Shown here: piece after piece, positions 9,671-17,469 of the stretch
How positions within the stretch are numbered: the stretch's first letter is position 1
How the letters are laid out: the number at the start of each line of letters is the position of its first letter
Origin: an uncultured Bacteroidales bacterium
GTDB lineage: Bacteria > Bacteroidota > Bacteroidia > Bacteroidales > UBA4417
Direction: 5' to 3'
Length of the DNA stretch: 41,601 nucleotides
Assembly (NCBI GenBank): GCA_937965665.1
Contig: CALCJE010000103.1
Span: 1 to 41,601, forward strand
Program-made: the position numbers and the translations under genes
The notes under the pieces: generated by a model
Database searches by the model: none
Told to the model about the DNA's origin: nothing
The model's input: the letters and a program-made list of their open reading frames with translations, nothing else

Positions 9671-10003
9671 ATGGGATTGATAGAAATAGAGGGAATGGAT
9701 TTTTTTGCCTACCACGGCTGTTTTAAGGAAGAGCGTGTAATTGGCACCCGTTTTACAGTTGATGCCTGGCTGACGGCTGACACAACCGAGTCGGAAGCAA
9801 GCGATGATTTGAAGCATACCGTGAATTACCAGGCGGTATACGCACTTATCAGGCACGAAATGGAACAACACTCGCACCTGCTCGAACACGTTGCCAGGCG
9901 CATTATAAATGCCATTTACAGGGACTTTAACACGGTTACCCATGTAAAGATAAAAGTATCGAAATTAAACCCAGCCCTGGCCCATGGCGGTAAAATAAGG
10001 TAG
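9671..10003 (+). CDS. folB: Dihydroneopterin aldolase
   Basis: A 110-residue protein matching FolB, which converts 7,8-dihydroneopterin to 6-hydroxymethyl-dihydropterin and glycolaldehyde in folate synthesis. The N-terminus GMDFFAYHGCFKEER contains the family's FxxxHG stretch. The conserved Glu region (about residues 80-87, HSHLLEHVARR) and the ending KLNPALAHGG are also characteristic. The length is normal for a subunit of this homo-oligomeric enzyme. Confidence 0.93.
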   Translation: MGLIEIEGMDFFAYHGCFKEERVIGTRFTVDAWLTADTTESEASDDLKHTVNYQAVYALIRHEMEQHSHLLEHVARRIINAIYRDFNTVTHVKIKVSKLNPALAHGGKIR

Positions 10004-10125
10004 GTAAGCGTTACATTGGAACAATAGTTTGATGTATAATGGCGGATGTTAGATGTTGGATGTATGAGGGTGGAAACGGGTAAAAGGCACAGGGAATTCA
10101 TGATAATTTTGAAAAAAGTACCGCA

Positions 10126-10317
10126 TTGAAAGATAAAGAAAGACCTTTTGAACAGAAAAAATGCCCGCGTTGCGGCAGCGTATTTGTATGCAGTACATCG
10201 GCCAAATGCTGGTGTTTTGAATACGATGTGGCACCCGAAACCATGGAAATGATAGATCAAACATGGCATGGCTGCCTTTGCCCGGCATGCCTTAAGACGT
10301 TTTCGAAACAGGCTTAA
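10126..10317 (+). CDS. Cys_rich_CWC family small protein
   Basis: A 63-residue protein with KKCPRCGSVFVC, a CWC triplet (AKCWCF) and CLCPACL near the C-terminus. This is the pattern of the Cys_rich_CWC family, a probable metal-binding protein of unknown role. No ATG or GTG exists between the upstream in-frame stop at 10081 and the TTG at 10126, so TTG is the most likely start. It lies between folB and tRNA-Cys. Confidence 0.75.
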   Translation: MKDKERPFEQKKCPRCGSVFVCSTSAKCWCFEYDVAPETMEMIDQTWHGCLCPACLKTFSKQA

Positions 10318-10324
10318 AAAAGTA

Positions 10325-10356
10325 TTTGTTGGTAAAATGTGAATTACTTACCTTTG
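10325..10356 (+). promoter_or_regulatory. Promoter of tRNA-Cys (TTTG and TAnnTTTG)
   Basis: TTTG at 10325-10328 and TACCTTTG at 10349-10356 are separated by 20 nt, matching the Bacteroidota -33/-7 layout. The tRNA 5' end follows 17 nt later. The box overlaps no essential part of the preceding CWC gene. Confidence 0.75.
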
Positions 10357-10373
10357 CACCGTCGAAAAAACAC

Positions 10374-10447
10374 GGTTTCGTGGCCGAGTGGCTAGGCAGC
10401 GGTCTGCAAAACCGCGTACAGCGGTTCGAATCCGCTCGAAACCTCCA
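10374..10447 (+). tRNA. tRNA-Cys (anticodon GCA), integration target of the element
   Basis: Acceptor GGTTTCG pairs with CGAAACC. The anticodon stem GCGGT/ACCGC holds loop CTGCAAA, so the anticodon is GCA. The T arm is AGCGG-TTCGAAT-CCGCT, and U73 is the typical tRNA-Cys discriminator. CCA is encoded (10445-10447), unlike in tRNA-Gln here. The bases after the att core belong to the integrated element, so the encoded CA was probably brought in by integration. Confidence 0.95.
10431..10445. other. attL core
   Basis: TCCGCTCGAAACCTC, covering the T-arm/acceptor 3' end of tRNA-Cys, is repeated exactly at 25505-25519. Confidence 0.9.
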
Positions 10448-10494
10448 AGAATGTGCAAGGATTGAAATCGAAAATTGCAATCCTTCACATTCTT
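10447..10494. repeat. 17-bp dyad immediately inside attL
   Basis: AAGAATGTG (10447-10455) then AAGGATTG (10457-10464) pair with CAATCCTT (10478-10485) and CACATTCTT (10486-10494). Only C10456 is unpaired. There is no strong T-run, so a recombination-protein site or transcript-end hairpin for tRNA-Cys are both possible. Confidence 0.6.
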
Positions 10495-10558
10495 AACAAG
10501 TTAGCCTTTAGTGAGATAAGGGTTAGAATACCGGTTCTTCAATGTTTTTGGCAAAATG

Positions 10559-10576
10559 TTAACCAATTTTTAACCA
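10559..10576 (+). promoter_or_regulatory. Candidate integrase arm-type sites, left
   Basis: TTAACCA occurs at 10559-10565 and 10570-10576, an 11-bp period. The same pair with the same period occurs near attR (25447-25464). Paired sites near both ends fit integrase arm binding. They lie just upstream of the integrase start. Confidence 0.45.
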
Positions 10577-10589
10577 GACATTTTGCTAA

Positions 10590-11798
10590 ATGACAACTCT
10601 ACACTTTAAAATTGTATTGCGCAAAGACTATTTAAAAAAGTCAGGCAAATATCCTGTTTGTTTGCGTATAACTTCCGGGAGGATCCCGAAACTATTTCCT
10701 TTAACAATTGATTGCCTGGATACTGATTTTGATCCGGTAAAACAAATTATTAAGAAAACAGATCCTGACAATTTCCGAAAAAACGCCCTGATCCTGAAAG
10801 CTAAAACAAAAGCTGGGGATATCGTTTTTAATTACATCCTGAATGATAAAATCTTGCCCCTGGATGAATTTACAAGGGCGTACACGAATGATAACTATGG
10901 ATCGGTGTCTTTTTATGAATATATTGAATATCTCATTGTAAAACGAGATAGTGAACTTTCAGCCGATACTTTGGACCACTACAGGAAACAACTATCCAAA
11001 CTTAAAAAATTCCGCCCTAAACTTACTTTCAGCGAAGTGAATGAAACCTTTATCCTGGACTATAAAGAATACATGATCCGGGATCTGAAAAATATTCCAA
11101 TCACTTGGAATAAAGGATTGGAGTTTATAAAGCGGGTTTGTAACCAGGCATACAAAGAAGGAAAATTAAAGGAACATCCATTTAAAAACCTTCAGATTAA
11201 CCGGTTAAAAGGCAATTATGGACATCTAACTGTCGATGAATTAAAGATCCTTGATAAAATATACCATGAACAAAAATTGGCTGCAAATCTGCAGAATGTA
11301 TTAAGATATTTTTTGTTTGCCTGCTATACGGCTATGAGATACCGGGATGTTTATGATCTGCGGTTTATTAACCTGAAATACCAGGCTGAAACAGCTTTTT
11401 TAGATTTTGTGCAACATAAAACAAATAAACATACACTGATTCCTTTAATCGACCAGGCTAAAGAATTGATCCCTCCCAAGGAGTTTGAGCAACAACGGAT
11501 ATTTAAGGTTAAAACCAACCAAGATACAAACCGGAAATTAAAGGAAATAATGGACACTGCTAACATAAGTAAACGAATAACCTTTCATTCGGCCCGGCAT
11601 ACCTGTTCAAATGCTTTATTTATCCTGGATGTTCCTTTGGATGTACGTTCACAAATAATAGGTGATACGAAAGAAGTTGTTTCAAACCACTATACAAAAG
11701 AAGATATGAGTGTTACAATTAAAGCACTGGAGAAATACAGCCTGGCAATGAAGGTGAAATCTGTTGAACCTGGTAATGTTCCTGAACCAGGTAGTTAA
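10590..11798 (+). CDS. Tyrosine recombinase (site-specific integrase)
   Basis: A 402-residue phage-type integrase with an N-terminal arm-binding domain (about 1-100), a SAM-like core-binding domain (about 105-205) and the catalytic domain. Catalytic residues visible are Arg250 (TAMRYRD), His333 and Arg336 (HSARH), and nucleophile Tyr368 (NHYTKED). The usual second His of LGH is replaced: the stretch reads IIGDTKEV. It sits 140 bp inside attL, the normal place for the enzyme that inserts the element into tRNA-Cys. A convergent terminator follows. Confidence 0.95.
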   Translation: MTTLHFKIVLRKDYLKKSGKYPVCLRITSGRIPKLFPLTIDCLDTDFDPVKQIIKKTDPDNFRKNALILKAKTKAGDIVFNYILNDKILPLDEFTRAYTNDNYGSVSFYEYIEYLIVKRDSELSADTLDHYRKQLSKLKKFRPKLTFSEVNETFILDYKEYMIRDLKNIPITWNKGLEFIKRVCNQAYKEGKLKEHPFKNLQINRLKGNYGHLTVDELKILDKIYHEQKLAANLQNVLRYFLFACYTAMRYRDVYDLRFINLKYQAETAFLDFVQHKTNKHTLIPLIDQAKELIPPKEFEQQRIFKVKTNQDTNRKLKEIMDTANISKRITFHSARHTCSNALFILDVPLDVRSQIIGDTKEVVSNHYTKEDMSVTIKALEKYSLAMKVKSVEPGNVPEPGS

Positions 11799-11803
11799 AT
11801 CAA

Positions 11804-11834
11804 AAAGAGGCTACCAGATTCTGATAGCCTCTTT
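11804..11834. terminator. Bidirectional terminator between int and hicB
   Basis: AAAGAGGCTA / TAGCCTCTTT stem with an inner CAG/CTG pairing. The minus-strand product ends in a T-run. It lies between the convergent 3' ends of the integrase and hicB. Confidence 0.8.
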
Positions 11835-11836
11835 AA

Positions 11837-12241
11837 TTAAAATTGTAACTCAAGTAATTCATGCCCCAGGCGGTGCAAGCTTACTTCAATTTTTTTTGTT
11901 TGTAGTGGTCGAGGTTTTTTCAATCCACTAGCATACTGACTCAATAAACTTTCATTTATACCAGTAAGGCCACTTAAAGCCCTGCGTGTAAAAACCTTGT
12001 CATAAAATGCAAGGAATGTTTCTACGTCGAACGAATAAACAATTTTAAAGTCTCCTGATAAATCAGCCGGTATTCGTCCCCCATCTTCTTTTATTCCTTC
12101 AATGTGCAACTGTAGTGCTTCTTCAAGATTATTTTTAAGTTCCTGAAGTGTCTTTCCAGAAGCAATACAGCCATCATGTTTAGTTAAAAAAGCACTGTAA
12201 TTATTTGTGCTTTTTTCAATGACTGCTTCTATTTTTCTCAT
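11837..12241 (-). CDS. hicB: HicB-type antitoxin
   Basis: A 134-residue protein. The N-terminal half (KIEAVIEKSTNNYSAFL... GCIASGKTLQELKNNL EEAL) has the HicB partial RNase-H-like fold pattern. The C-terminal half (about 85-115, FTRRALSGLTGINESLLSQY) is a helix-turn-helix. It should neutralise HicA and repress the operon. A strong Shine-Dalgarno (AAGGAG) precedes ATG 12241. It lies 111 bp downstream of hicA on the same strand. Confidence 0.88.
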   Translation of the reverse strand: MRKIEAVIEKSTNNYSAFLTKHDGCIASGKTLQELKNNLEEALQLHIEGIKEDGGRIPADLSGDFKIVYSFDVETFLAFYDKVFTRRALSGLTGINESLLSQYASGLKKPRPLQTKKIEVSLHRLGHELLELQF

Positions 12242-12352
12242 AATTCTCCTTTTTAAGTTCTAATTCTAATTACTATTCTCTGATTAATTTACTATTATTT
12301 CTTGTTTAATTGTCAAAATCTATACTTACTTTTTGGGGAGTTTTTATGGACT

Positions 12353-12541
12353 TTATTTCAGGCCAGCCTGCCTTAGTATTGAGTCACGAGTTTTAGGAGC
12401 AGCATCATCTGATAATTCTCCGGCAATTGTTACCCTTCCTTTTTTAATGGGGTGTTTATATTGCCTATGGCTTGAGCCAGTTCGTTTTAAAGCATACCAT
12501 CCATCTGCTTCAATGATTTTGATTAATTCTTTAAATTTCAT
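12353..12541 (-). CDS. hicA: HicA-type mRNA interferase toxin
   Basis: A 62-residue protein with the HicA/YcfA double-stranded-RNA-binding fold pattern: MKFKELIKIIEADGW, then GSSHRQY with the catalytic His25, then a basic stretch and VTIAG. HicA cleaves mRNA and blocks translation until bound by HicB. The frame is open to an upstream ATG at 12589. The promoter box at 12577-12584 lies inside that extension, so ATG 12541 is the real start. Toxin-first order matches known hicAB operons. Confidence 0.88.
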   Translation of the reverse strand: MKFKELIKIIEADGWYALKRTGSSHRQYKHPIKKGRVTIAGELSDDAAPKTRDSILRQAGLK

Positions 12542-12576
12542 TCTACCATGTATTAAGATTTCGTTAATAATGGGGC

Positions 12577-12584
12577 AAAGGTAA
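12577..12584 (-). promoter_or_regulatory. Promoter -7 box for hicAB
   Basis: TACCTTTG on the minus strand, about 36 nt before the hicA ATG. It decides the start codon of hicA. Confidence 0.65.
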
Positions 12585-12667
12585 TACATCTATTACCATT
12601 TAGCAAGAAAAATATTAAAATTCTTACTAATGAAAAAATATTCGTGTAGCAAATTCCGATTGAAAGC

Positions 12668-12697
12668 AAAATGCCGGATTTTGAAATCCGGCATTTT
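12668..12697 (-). terminator. Perfect 14-bp terminator-like hairpin
   Basis: AAAATGCCGGATTT pairs exactly with AAATCCGGCATTTT across two bases. It follows the 3' end of the 12724-12963 reading frame and separates it from hicAB. Confidence 0.75.
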
Positions 12698-12723
12698 ACA
12701 GTAAAATTGAGTTCAGAGTAAAC

Positions 12724-12963
12724 TTAACCTTTTAGTTTTCTTTGATCCTGATTATTAAGAGCTTTAGCCTTCTTCAATCCTTTCTTAACATCTGACAATT
12801 TACGTTCAATGGGTAGTTTTTCAGGAGTAGTACCAGTATTCTTGATGACCATATCTCTAACCTCTTTACCTACTTGTTGATGGATAAACATTGATTGTGA
12901 GTTCAAGCCTATCAATTCACTGAACTTAGGATAAAAATATTTGTATAGAAGCAAAAAGCCCAC
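12724..12963 (-). pseudogene. DinD/BRO-like C-terminal fragment
   Basis: A reading frame of 79 codons whose C-terminal half (QVGKEVRDMVIK, then PEKLP and VKKGLKKAK) resembles the C-terminal tail of DinD encoded at 24587-25423 (AVRNML, PENLP, VKKLQRK). No N-terminal BRO-like domain is visible upstream. The first codon would be GTG at 12963 inside a terminator-like hairpin (12953-12982), so translation may begin at ATG 12891 or not occur at all. Most likely a remnant of a dinD-like or antirepressor gene. Similarity was judged by eye. Confidence 0.5.
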
Positions 12964-12982
12964 TGTATCCAGTTGGCTTTTT
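12953..12982. terminator. Terminator-like hairpin
   Basis: AAAAAGCC (12953-12960) pairs with GGCTTTTT (12975-12982) around a 14-nt loop. It is symmetric enough to act on either strand. Confidence 0.55.
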
Positions 12983-13497
12983 GGGCAAAATTTAAGACAG
13001 TTCTTGCGAGGGGACGCGATTATGATTCAATAACGATTTATTTTTAAAATATTGTGTTTAACCTATCAAAGTCTAACATTCAGGAACTTATTTCTTGTAG
13101 AAACTTCGATCATGATGCATCTTTTGAGTCATTTTTTATAATTCAGGCCCTAAAACATTGAAATTTATTATTTCTATCTTAATTTATCTGATAATAAGGT
13201 TATTATAAATTAATTTACGTCTAAAAGTTAAACTTTTAAACCACAAAAATTAACTTTCTCATAGATTTCGCATGAATAAAATATTAGATAGTTGATTATC
13301 AGCACTATTGCTGTATAAATCTGCAATAAATTTCCCTTTTTCAGAACAAAGACCCCGCACCGCGCTGAACTGTTTTGGTAATTACCAATTTGTGTTTTCA
13401 CGTAATATGCCTGGCGCTTTTATGTAATAATATTTTTATTGTTTTGATTTTCAATTGTTTGATTACATACACAGTAGAATTTTTTGATCTAATTCAT
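12983..13497. other. AT-rich stretch without a recognisable gene
   Basis: About 500 bp with many stops in all frames. I see no RNA gene or clear repeat. It separates the DinD-like fragment from the 118-bp repeat array. Confidence 0.5.
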
Positions 13498-13868
13498 ATC
13501 GCCGGTCACAGTTCCAATATCCTGATGGATTACTAGCTGCAGAGAATAGACTGTTACCTGGTTAATCCTGATCACTCAGAAGGCGGTCAGTATCCAGGCG
13601 AATGATCCGGAACTGATCACCGGCCAATGCTCCAATATCCTGATGGATTACCAGCTGCAGAGAATAGATTGTTACCTGGTTAATCCTGATTACTCAGAAC
13701 CCAGTTAGGTTACAGGCTAACGATCCGGAACTGATAACCGGTCAATGCTCCAATATCCGGATGGATTACCAGCTACAGAGAAAGGATTGTTACCTGGATA
13801 ATCCTGATCACTCAGAACCCTTTCAAGGAACCAGGCGAATGATCCGGAACTGATCACCGGCCAATGCT
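13498..13868. repeat. Three tandem 118-bp repeats plus a partial copy
   Basis: Units begin at CCAATATCC: 13514, 13632 and 13750 (periods 118 and 118; the third unit is about 119 bp). A partial unit tail precedes the first. Each unit holds an inverted pair GGATTACCAG / CTGGTTAATCC (first arm varies slightly), a conserved block GATCCGGAACTGATcACCGG, and between them a variable stretch of about 20 bp that differs in every copy. The period is not a multiple of three, so the array is not coding. Confidence 0.85.
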
Positions 13869-13884
13869 ATGGATACTGAATAAA

Positions 13885-13913
13885 AAAGGCCAACTATTTG
13901 AACGCTGGCCTTT
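13885..13913 (-). terminator. Terminator of the primase/tape-measure transcription unit
   Basis: AAAGGCCA / TGGCCTTT stem with a 13-nt loop; on the minus strand it is followed by a run of six T. It lies 27 bp after the stop of the gene at 13940-14614. Confidence 0.8.
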
Positions 13914-13939
13914 AGTCTATTTATTTTAAAAATCGTTTG

Positions 13940-14614
13940 TCAATCCTTTATATATGTTTTAACAAAACCACCAAACATATTTCTGTTAATTTCAAAAGGA
14001 GTTACTTTTGAGTGTGTAGGTTTAATACAATTGCCATGCAAAATATTGTTAACCTTGGTCAAATTATCCGAATCAATAAATTTAAAATTACAGATTTTAT
14101 TGAGTGAATCAATATATTGTTCAAAAACCTCAAGTATTTCATTCTGTTTTTGGTTCACGGTGAAGGATGAAAACTTGTTAAGTAACATTGAATTAAATTC
14201 TTCAGTTAATTCAAAGGTATCTGTACTTTCATTGTAGAGTTTTTCCAATGGATAAACGAAATTTAAAGCTTTTGCCTGCTGATATAGCTCCTTAATATCC
14301 TCGAATCCTACAAGTATTTCCTCATACTTTGGGATATTAAGTAAATCGCTTTTGATCAGCTTATCAGTGTTTATCCCTGGAATGGAAATTTCTTTAATTT
14401 TTACCCATTTTGTCCGGATTAGGATAGCCGGATCTTTGATTGTTAGTTCCATAAAAAAGGTAATATTATTACCTTCAGGATGATTAAACAGCATATCTAA
14501 GTAAGACATAGTAATTTCGGCTGATGCTACAATTTCTTCATACAAATCCGTGATTTGCTTAATTGTTTTATGGTCGGGATTGCCTACCATTTTGGGTGTG
14601 AATGACGTGTTCAT
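13940..14614 (-). CDS. Hypothetical protein downstream of the tape-measure gene
   Basis: A 224-residue, mostly helical protein with no signal peptide or membrane segment that I can see. I do not recognise the family. Visible features are a cluster of acidic and aromatic residues in the middle and a C-terminus rich in Asn and Lys. It starts 48 bp after the tape-measure stop and ends just before a terminator, so the two are probably co-transcribed. By position it could be a tail-related partner, but nothing in the sequence proves this. Confidence 0.7.
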   Translation of the reverse strand: MNTSFTPKMVGNPDHKTIKQITDLYEEIVASAEITMSYLDMLFNHPEGNNITFFMELTIKDPAILIRTKWVKIKEISIPGINTDKLIKSDLLNIPKYEEILVGFEDIKELYQQAKALNFVYPLEKLYNESTDTFELTEEFNSMLLNKFSSFTVNQKQNEILEVFEQYIDSLNKICNFKFIDSDNLTKVNNILHGNCIKPTHSKVTPFEINRNMFGGFVKTYIKD

Positions 14615-14662
14615 AGGTTTGTTTGTTATTGTTAGTTGATTTTATTTATTTGAAAAGGGAAT

Positions 14663-17113
14663 TTACATATTTGTTAATGATTCAATCTTGCGCTTATCAT
14701 TCTGTATCTTTTCCAGATCGTTTAAGACCCATTTACCTCTAATTCCATCTTTAAATTCTAACGCAATTTGCTGGGCAATTTGCTTTGTAATGGATAATGC
14801 TTCATTTGAAAGTTGATTGCCTGTACCATAAGCCTGTTTACTTATTTGTGATGGCTCAATCTGTATATTTGTAGCATACCCTCCTGATCGATATCCCTTT
14901 TTATCATGTGCATTTAGCGCTGGAAGATTGATATTGCTGATAGTTCCGTTTCGTTGAGCATAATCAATAACATCGAAATATTGTTTAATGCTAGGATTTC
15001 TGACAGCAGCTGCAGATCCAATAAATTCATTTGCATGAACAATACCAACTGGCTTATTATCGCTTAAATCGTTTGGAGTATACCCACCGGTTCTGAATTG
15101 TGGCGGTTGCTGTGATTTGATAACAGCTATTTGTGCAGCTCCAACAGCTCCGGCTGCAATCATTGCAACTGGGTTTGGAAAAGCCTGAACAACGTTTAAA
15201 GCGGTTTCAATAATAGCTTTAAAAATTGCTGCTGTTTGCTCTTTTTCATATTGTTCAGTTTTTAATTCAGCTTCTTTTTTAGCGTATTTTTCATTTATAG
15301 CTACTTTTTCAGCGGCTGTTAATTTGACGTTGTCTAATTCAGCCTCTTTCTGCTTTTGAAGCTGGCTCATTTTCTGATCAAATTCAGCCTGTTGCCTGTT
15401 TTTAATTATCTCAAAAATTGTATTCTCTGTTAATTTTGCCTGTTCTATAGCAAAATTTTTCTTTTCTTCAGGGGAAAGATCTTTAAATCCTAAATCCAAT
15501 CCTTTCTCAGTTCTTTCAGGAATACCGGTTCCGATATCATTATTTCTTTTTTTAAGGATTGTACCTGGTTGAGTTTGAATACCTGGTATAATTTCACCGG
15601 CTTGCTTCATAGTCATTAATGCAATTCCTTCACCTATTGCCTTTACCGACTCCTCAATCTCTTTTATTTCTCCCTTTTTACTTATGATTTGATGAATAAG
15701 ACTGTTTGGAATAGGTTGATTAGAGGCTTTAAGATTTCTAAATTGCTCTTCCAGATCGCCAATTTCAGCAACAAGTTTTGAGTATGATCCAATTTCTTTT
15801 TCAACCTCTTTTGCAACATTAGCAGTATATTTTTTTACATCTGATTCATTATCATCCAATTGCCCTTTCATCAATTTTGCCATTCCTACCTGGGTTTTTG
15901 CGGTCGTTTCAGAATAGTATGCATTTGCCTCACCTATATTTTTATAGGCATTAGCAATCCTTTCATACTCTTCCTCATTGAGCTTTCCGAAACTTCTCAA
16001 CTCACTGGCAAGCTGCTTAATTGCCGGTGAAGCTGATTGTATGGTATTTAAAGTTTCTTTACTGATAATTGGTTTATTAACTTGAGCGGAATAAGGGTTA
16101 TACATTCCGGCCCCTGTTGAAATACGTTCAGCAGTGCGTTGTATTTCTAACGCTTCGTTGTATGCATTTGCTTTTTCAATTGCGCCTCTGTTTGTTTCCT
16201 GTTCAATAAGTAATTGACCTATTCTGGCCTGAGAAAGACCGGTCATTTTTGAAGCATACTTCAACTCATTATCCAATTGATCTTTGGCGATAGCTTTGCG
16301 CCTATCAGCGTTCTTTTGCTCTATTTCAAGAATCTCTTTAGCAGCTGCAATACGCTCTTTGTCTGTTTTAGTAACATCCTTTCTGATAATCAGCAATTCA
16401 GCAAGCCTGGCACGATCATTTGATTCAATAATTCCGATAGCGCGGGTCCTGTCGCCAATTTTATCCAGGGTACTCACATATTCACGGCCAGCTGTTATTG
16501 CGTTACCCATATTGGTTAAAAAATTGGAAAAATCGAGTGTAGCTATTGAACGTGATAGATAACTCATCCCTGCGGTTAACCCTCCAATAGTTTCATTAAA
16601 TTTATCACTTAATGAATCAGTTGCACCTATCACAGCCTTAACGGCTCCCATTGCTCCGGTAGCAATACCCAAACCGGCTGCCCATCCTCCTACAGTACTC
16701 ATTAAGCCTTTAAGGGTTATATTTTGTTTACCCATTGTTCCATTAGCACTGTTGAGCTCATCTTTGAGGGCTTTAACCTGGGCTTGTTTTGCCGCATAAT
16801 TAGGATCATTCCTTTTCAGGTTCTTCAATTCCTCGTTTGTTTGCTTGTATGCTGTATTGAGTTCGCGAATAGAAGCTCCAGAAAGGTTTTTCATAACAGT
16901 GTTTATATCAACTGTTTGTTTTGCAAACTTACCGGCTTCAGTTGTCAGCTTCTTGTATTCGGCATTAAGTTGATTGAAGCCTTTAACGTCACCTTCAGCA
17001 AAAGCTTTATCCTTCATTTTTTTAACGTCATTCAGGTCTTTTGTTATTTCGGCTAGTCTGGATCTGGCTTGTTCGTTGTTGATTATCACATCAACTTTAG
17101 CTTGCTTACTCAT
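14663..17113 (-). CDS. Phage tail tape-measure-like protein
   Basis: An 816-residue protein. The N-terminal 130 residues are a coiled coil (RSRLAEITKDLNDVKKM...). A hydrophobic, Gly/Ala-rich segment follows at about 130-165. A long helical middle is rich in Lys, Glu and Gln. A second hydrophobic segment lies at about 635-670. The C-terminal part has the PPQFRTGGYTPND / GIVHANEFI pattern typical of tape-measure proteins of Bacteroidota phages. Tape-measure proteins set tail length and fill the tail tube. No other recognisable tail, head or packaging gene exists in the element, which is unusual. The alternative is a phage-derived protein with another role. Confidence 0.75.
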   Translation of the reverse strand: MSKQAKVDVIINNEQARSRLAEITKDLNDVKKMKDKAFAEGDVKGFNQLNAEYKKLTTEAGKFAKQTVDINTVMKNLSGASIRELNTAYKQTNEELKNLKRNDPNYAAKQAQVKALKDELNSANGTMGKQNITLKGLMSTVGGWAAGLGIATGAMGAVKAVIGATDSLSDKFNETIGGLTAGMSYLSRSIATLDFSNFLTNMGNAITAGREYVSTLDKIGDRTRAIGIIESNDRARLAELLIIRKDVTKTDKERIAAAKEILEIEQKNADRRKAIAKDQLDNELKYASKMTGLSQARIGQLLIEQETNRGAIEKANAYNEALEIQRTAERISTGAGMYNPYSAQVNKPIISKETLNTIQSASPAIKQLASELRSFGKLNEEEYERIANAYKNIGEANAYYSETTAKTQVGMAKLMKGQLDDNESDVKKYTANVAKEVEKEIGSYSKLVAEIGDLEEQFRNLKASNQPIPNSLIHQIISKKGEIKEIEESVKAIGEGIALMTMKQAGEIIPGIQTQPGTILKKRNNDIGTGIPERTEKGLDLGFKDLSPEEKKNFAIEQAKLTENTIFEIIKNRQQAEFDQKMSQLQKQKEAELDNVKLTAAEKVAINEKYAKKEAELKTEQYEKEQTAAIFKAIIETALNVVQAFPNPVAMIAAGAVGAAQIAVIKSQQPPQFRTGGYTPNDLSDNKPVGIVHANEFIGSAAAVRNPSIKQYFDVIDYAQRNGTISNINLPALNAHDKKGYRSGGYATNIQIEPSQISKQAYGTGNQLSNEALSITKQIAQQIALEFKDGIRGKWVLNDLEKIQNDKRKIESLTNM

Positions 17114-17224
17114 TGTTTTGGTTTTTTGATAGTTGGTTGAGTTATATTTAGTGCAATTGTATGGTACTATTTCTAATTATTAAAGGACATTTCAGCATAT
17201 ATCTGTATATCATAATGTTAAATC

Positions 17225-17458
17225 TTATCTTACAATTTTCAAAGAAGATTGTTTTCCAAAGAATTTTTCATTGATCGACTCATTTACACCGTATAAATGT
17301 TCATAAGATCCAACCATTCTAGCCAATTTTTTAGATATGTCTTCCTGTGTTTTTAGCAACTTTGTTAATGCATTAATTTGTCCTTCTTTGTTCAAACATT
17401 CCAAACAACAATCGTTTGTATCTTGATCTATTTCTGAAAAGCTGGTTATGTTTTGCAT
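17225..17458 (-). CDS. Small hypothetical protein
   Basis: A 77-residue protein with a CCLEC cysteine cluster (about residues 17-21), then a helical, Lys-rich region. Family not recognised. It lies 11 bp after the primase stop and probably shares its transcript. Confidence 0.55.
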   Translation of the reverse strand: MQNITSFSEIDQDTNDCCLECLNKEGQINALTKLLKTQEDISKKLARMVGSYEHLYGVNESINEKFFGKQSSLKIVR

Positions 17459-17469
17459 ATTGATCTTTT

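Noticed and set aside
13514..13868. CRISPR array
   Set aside because: The repeated unit is 118 bp with long constant parts and only three copies; no cas genes accompany it.
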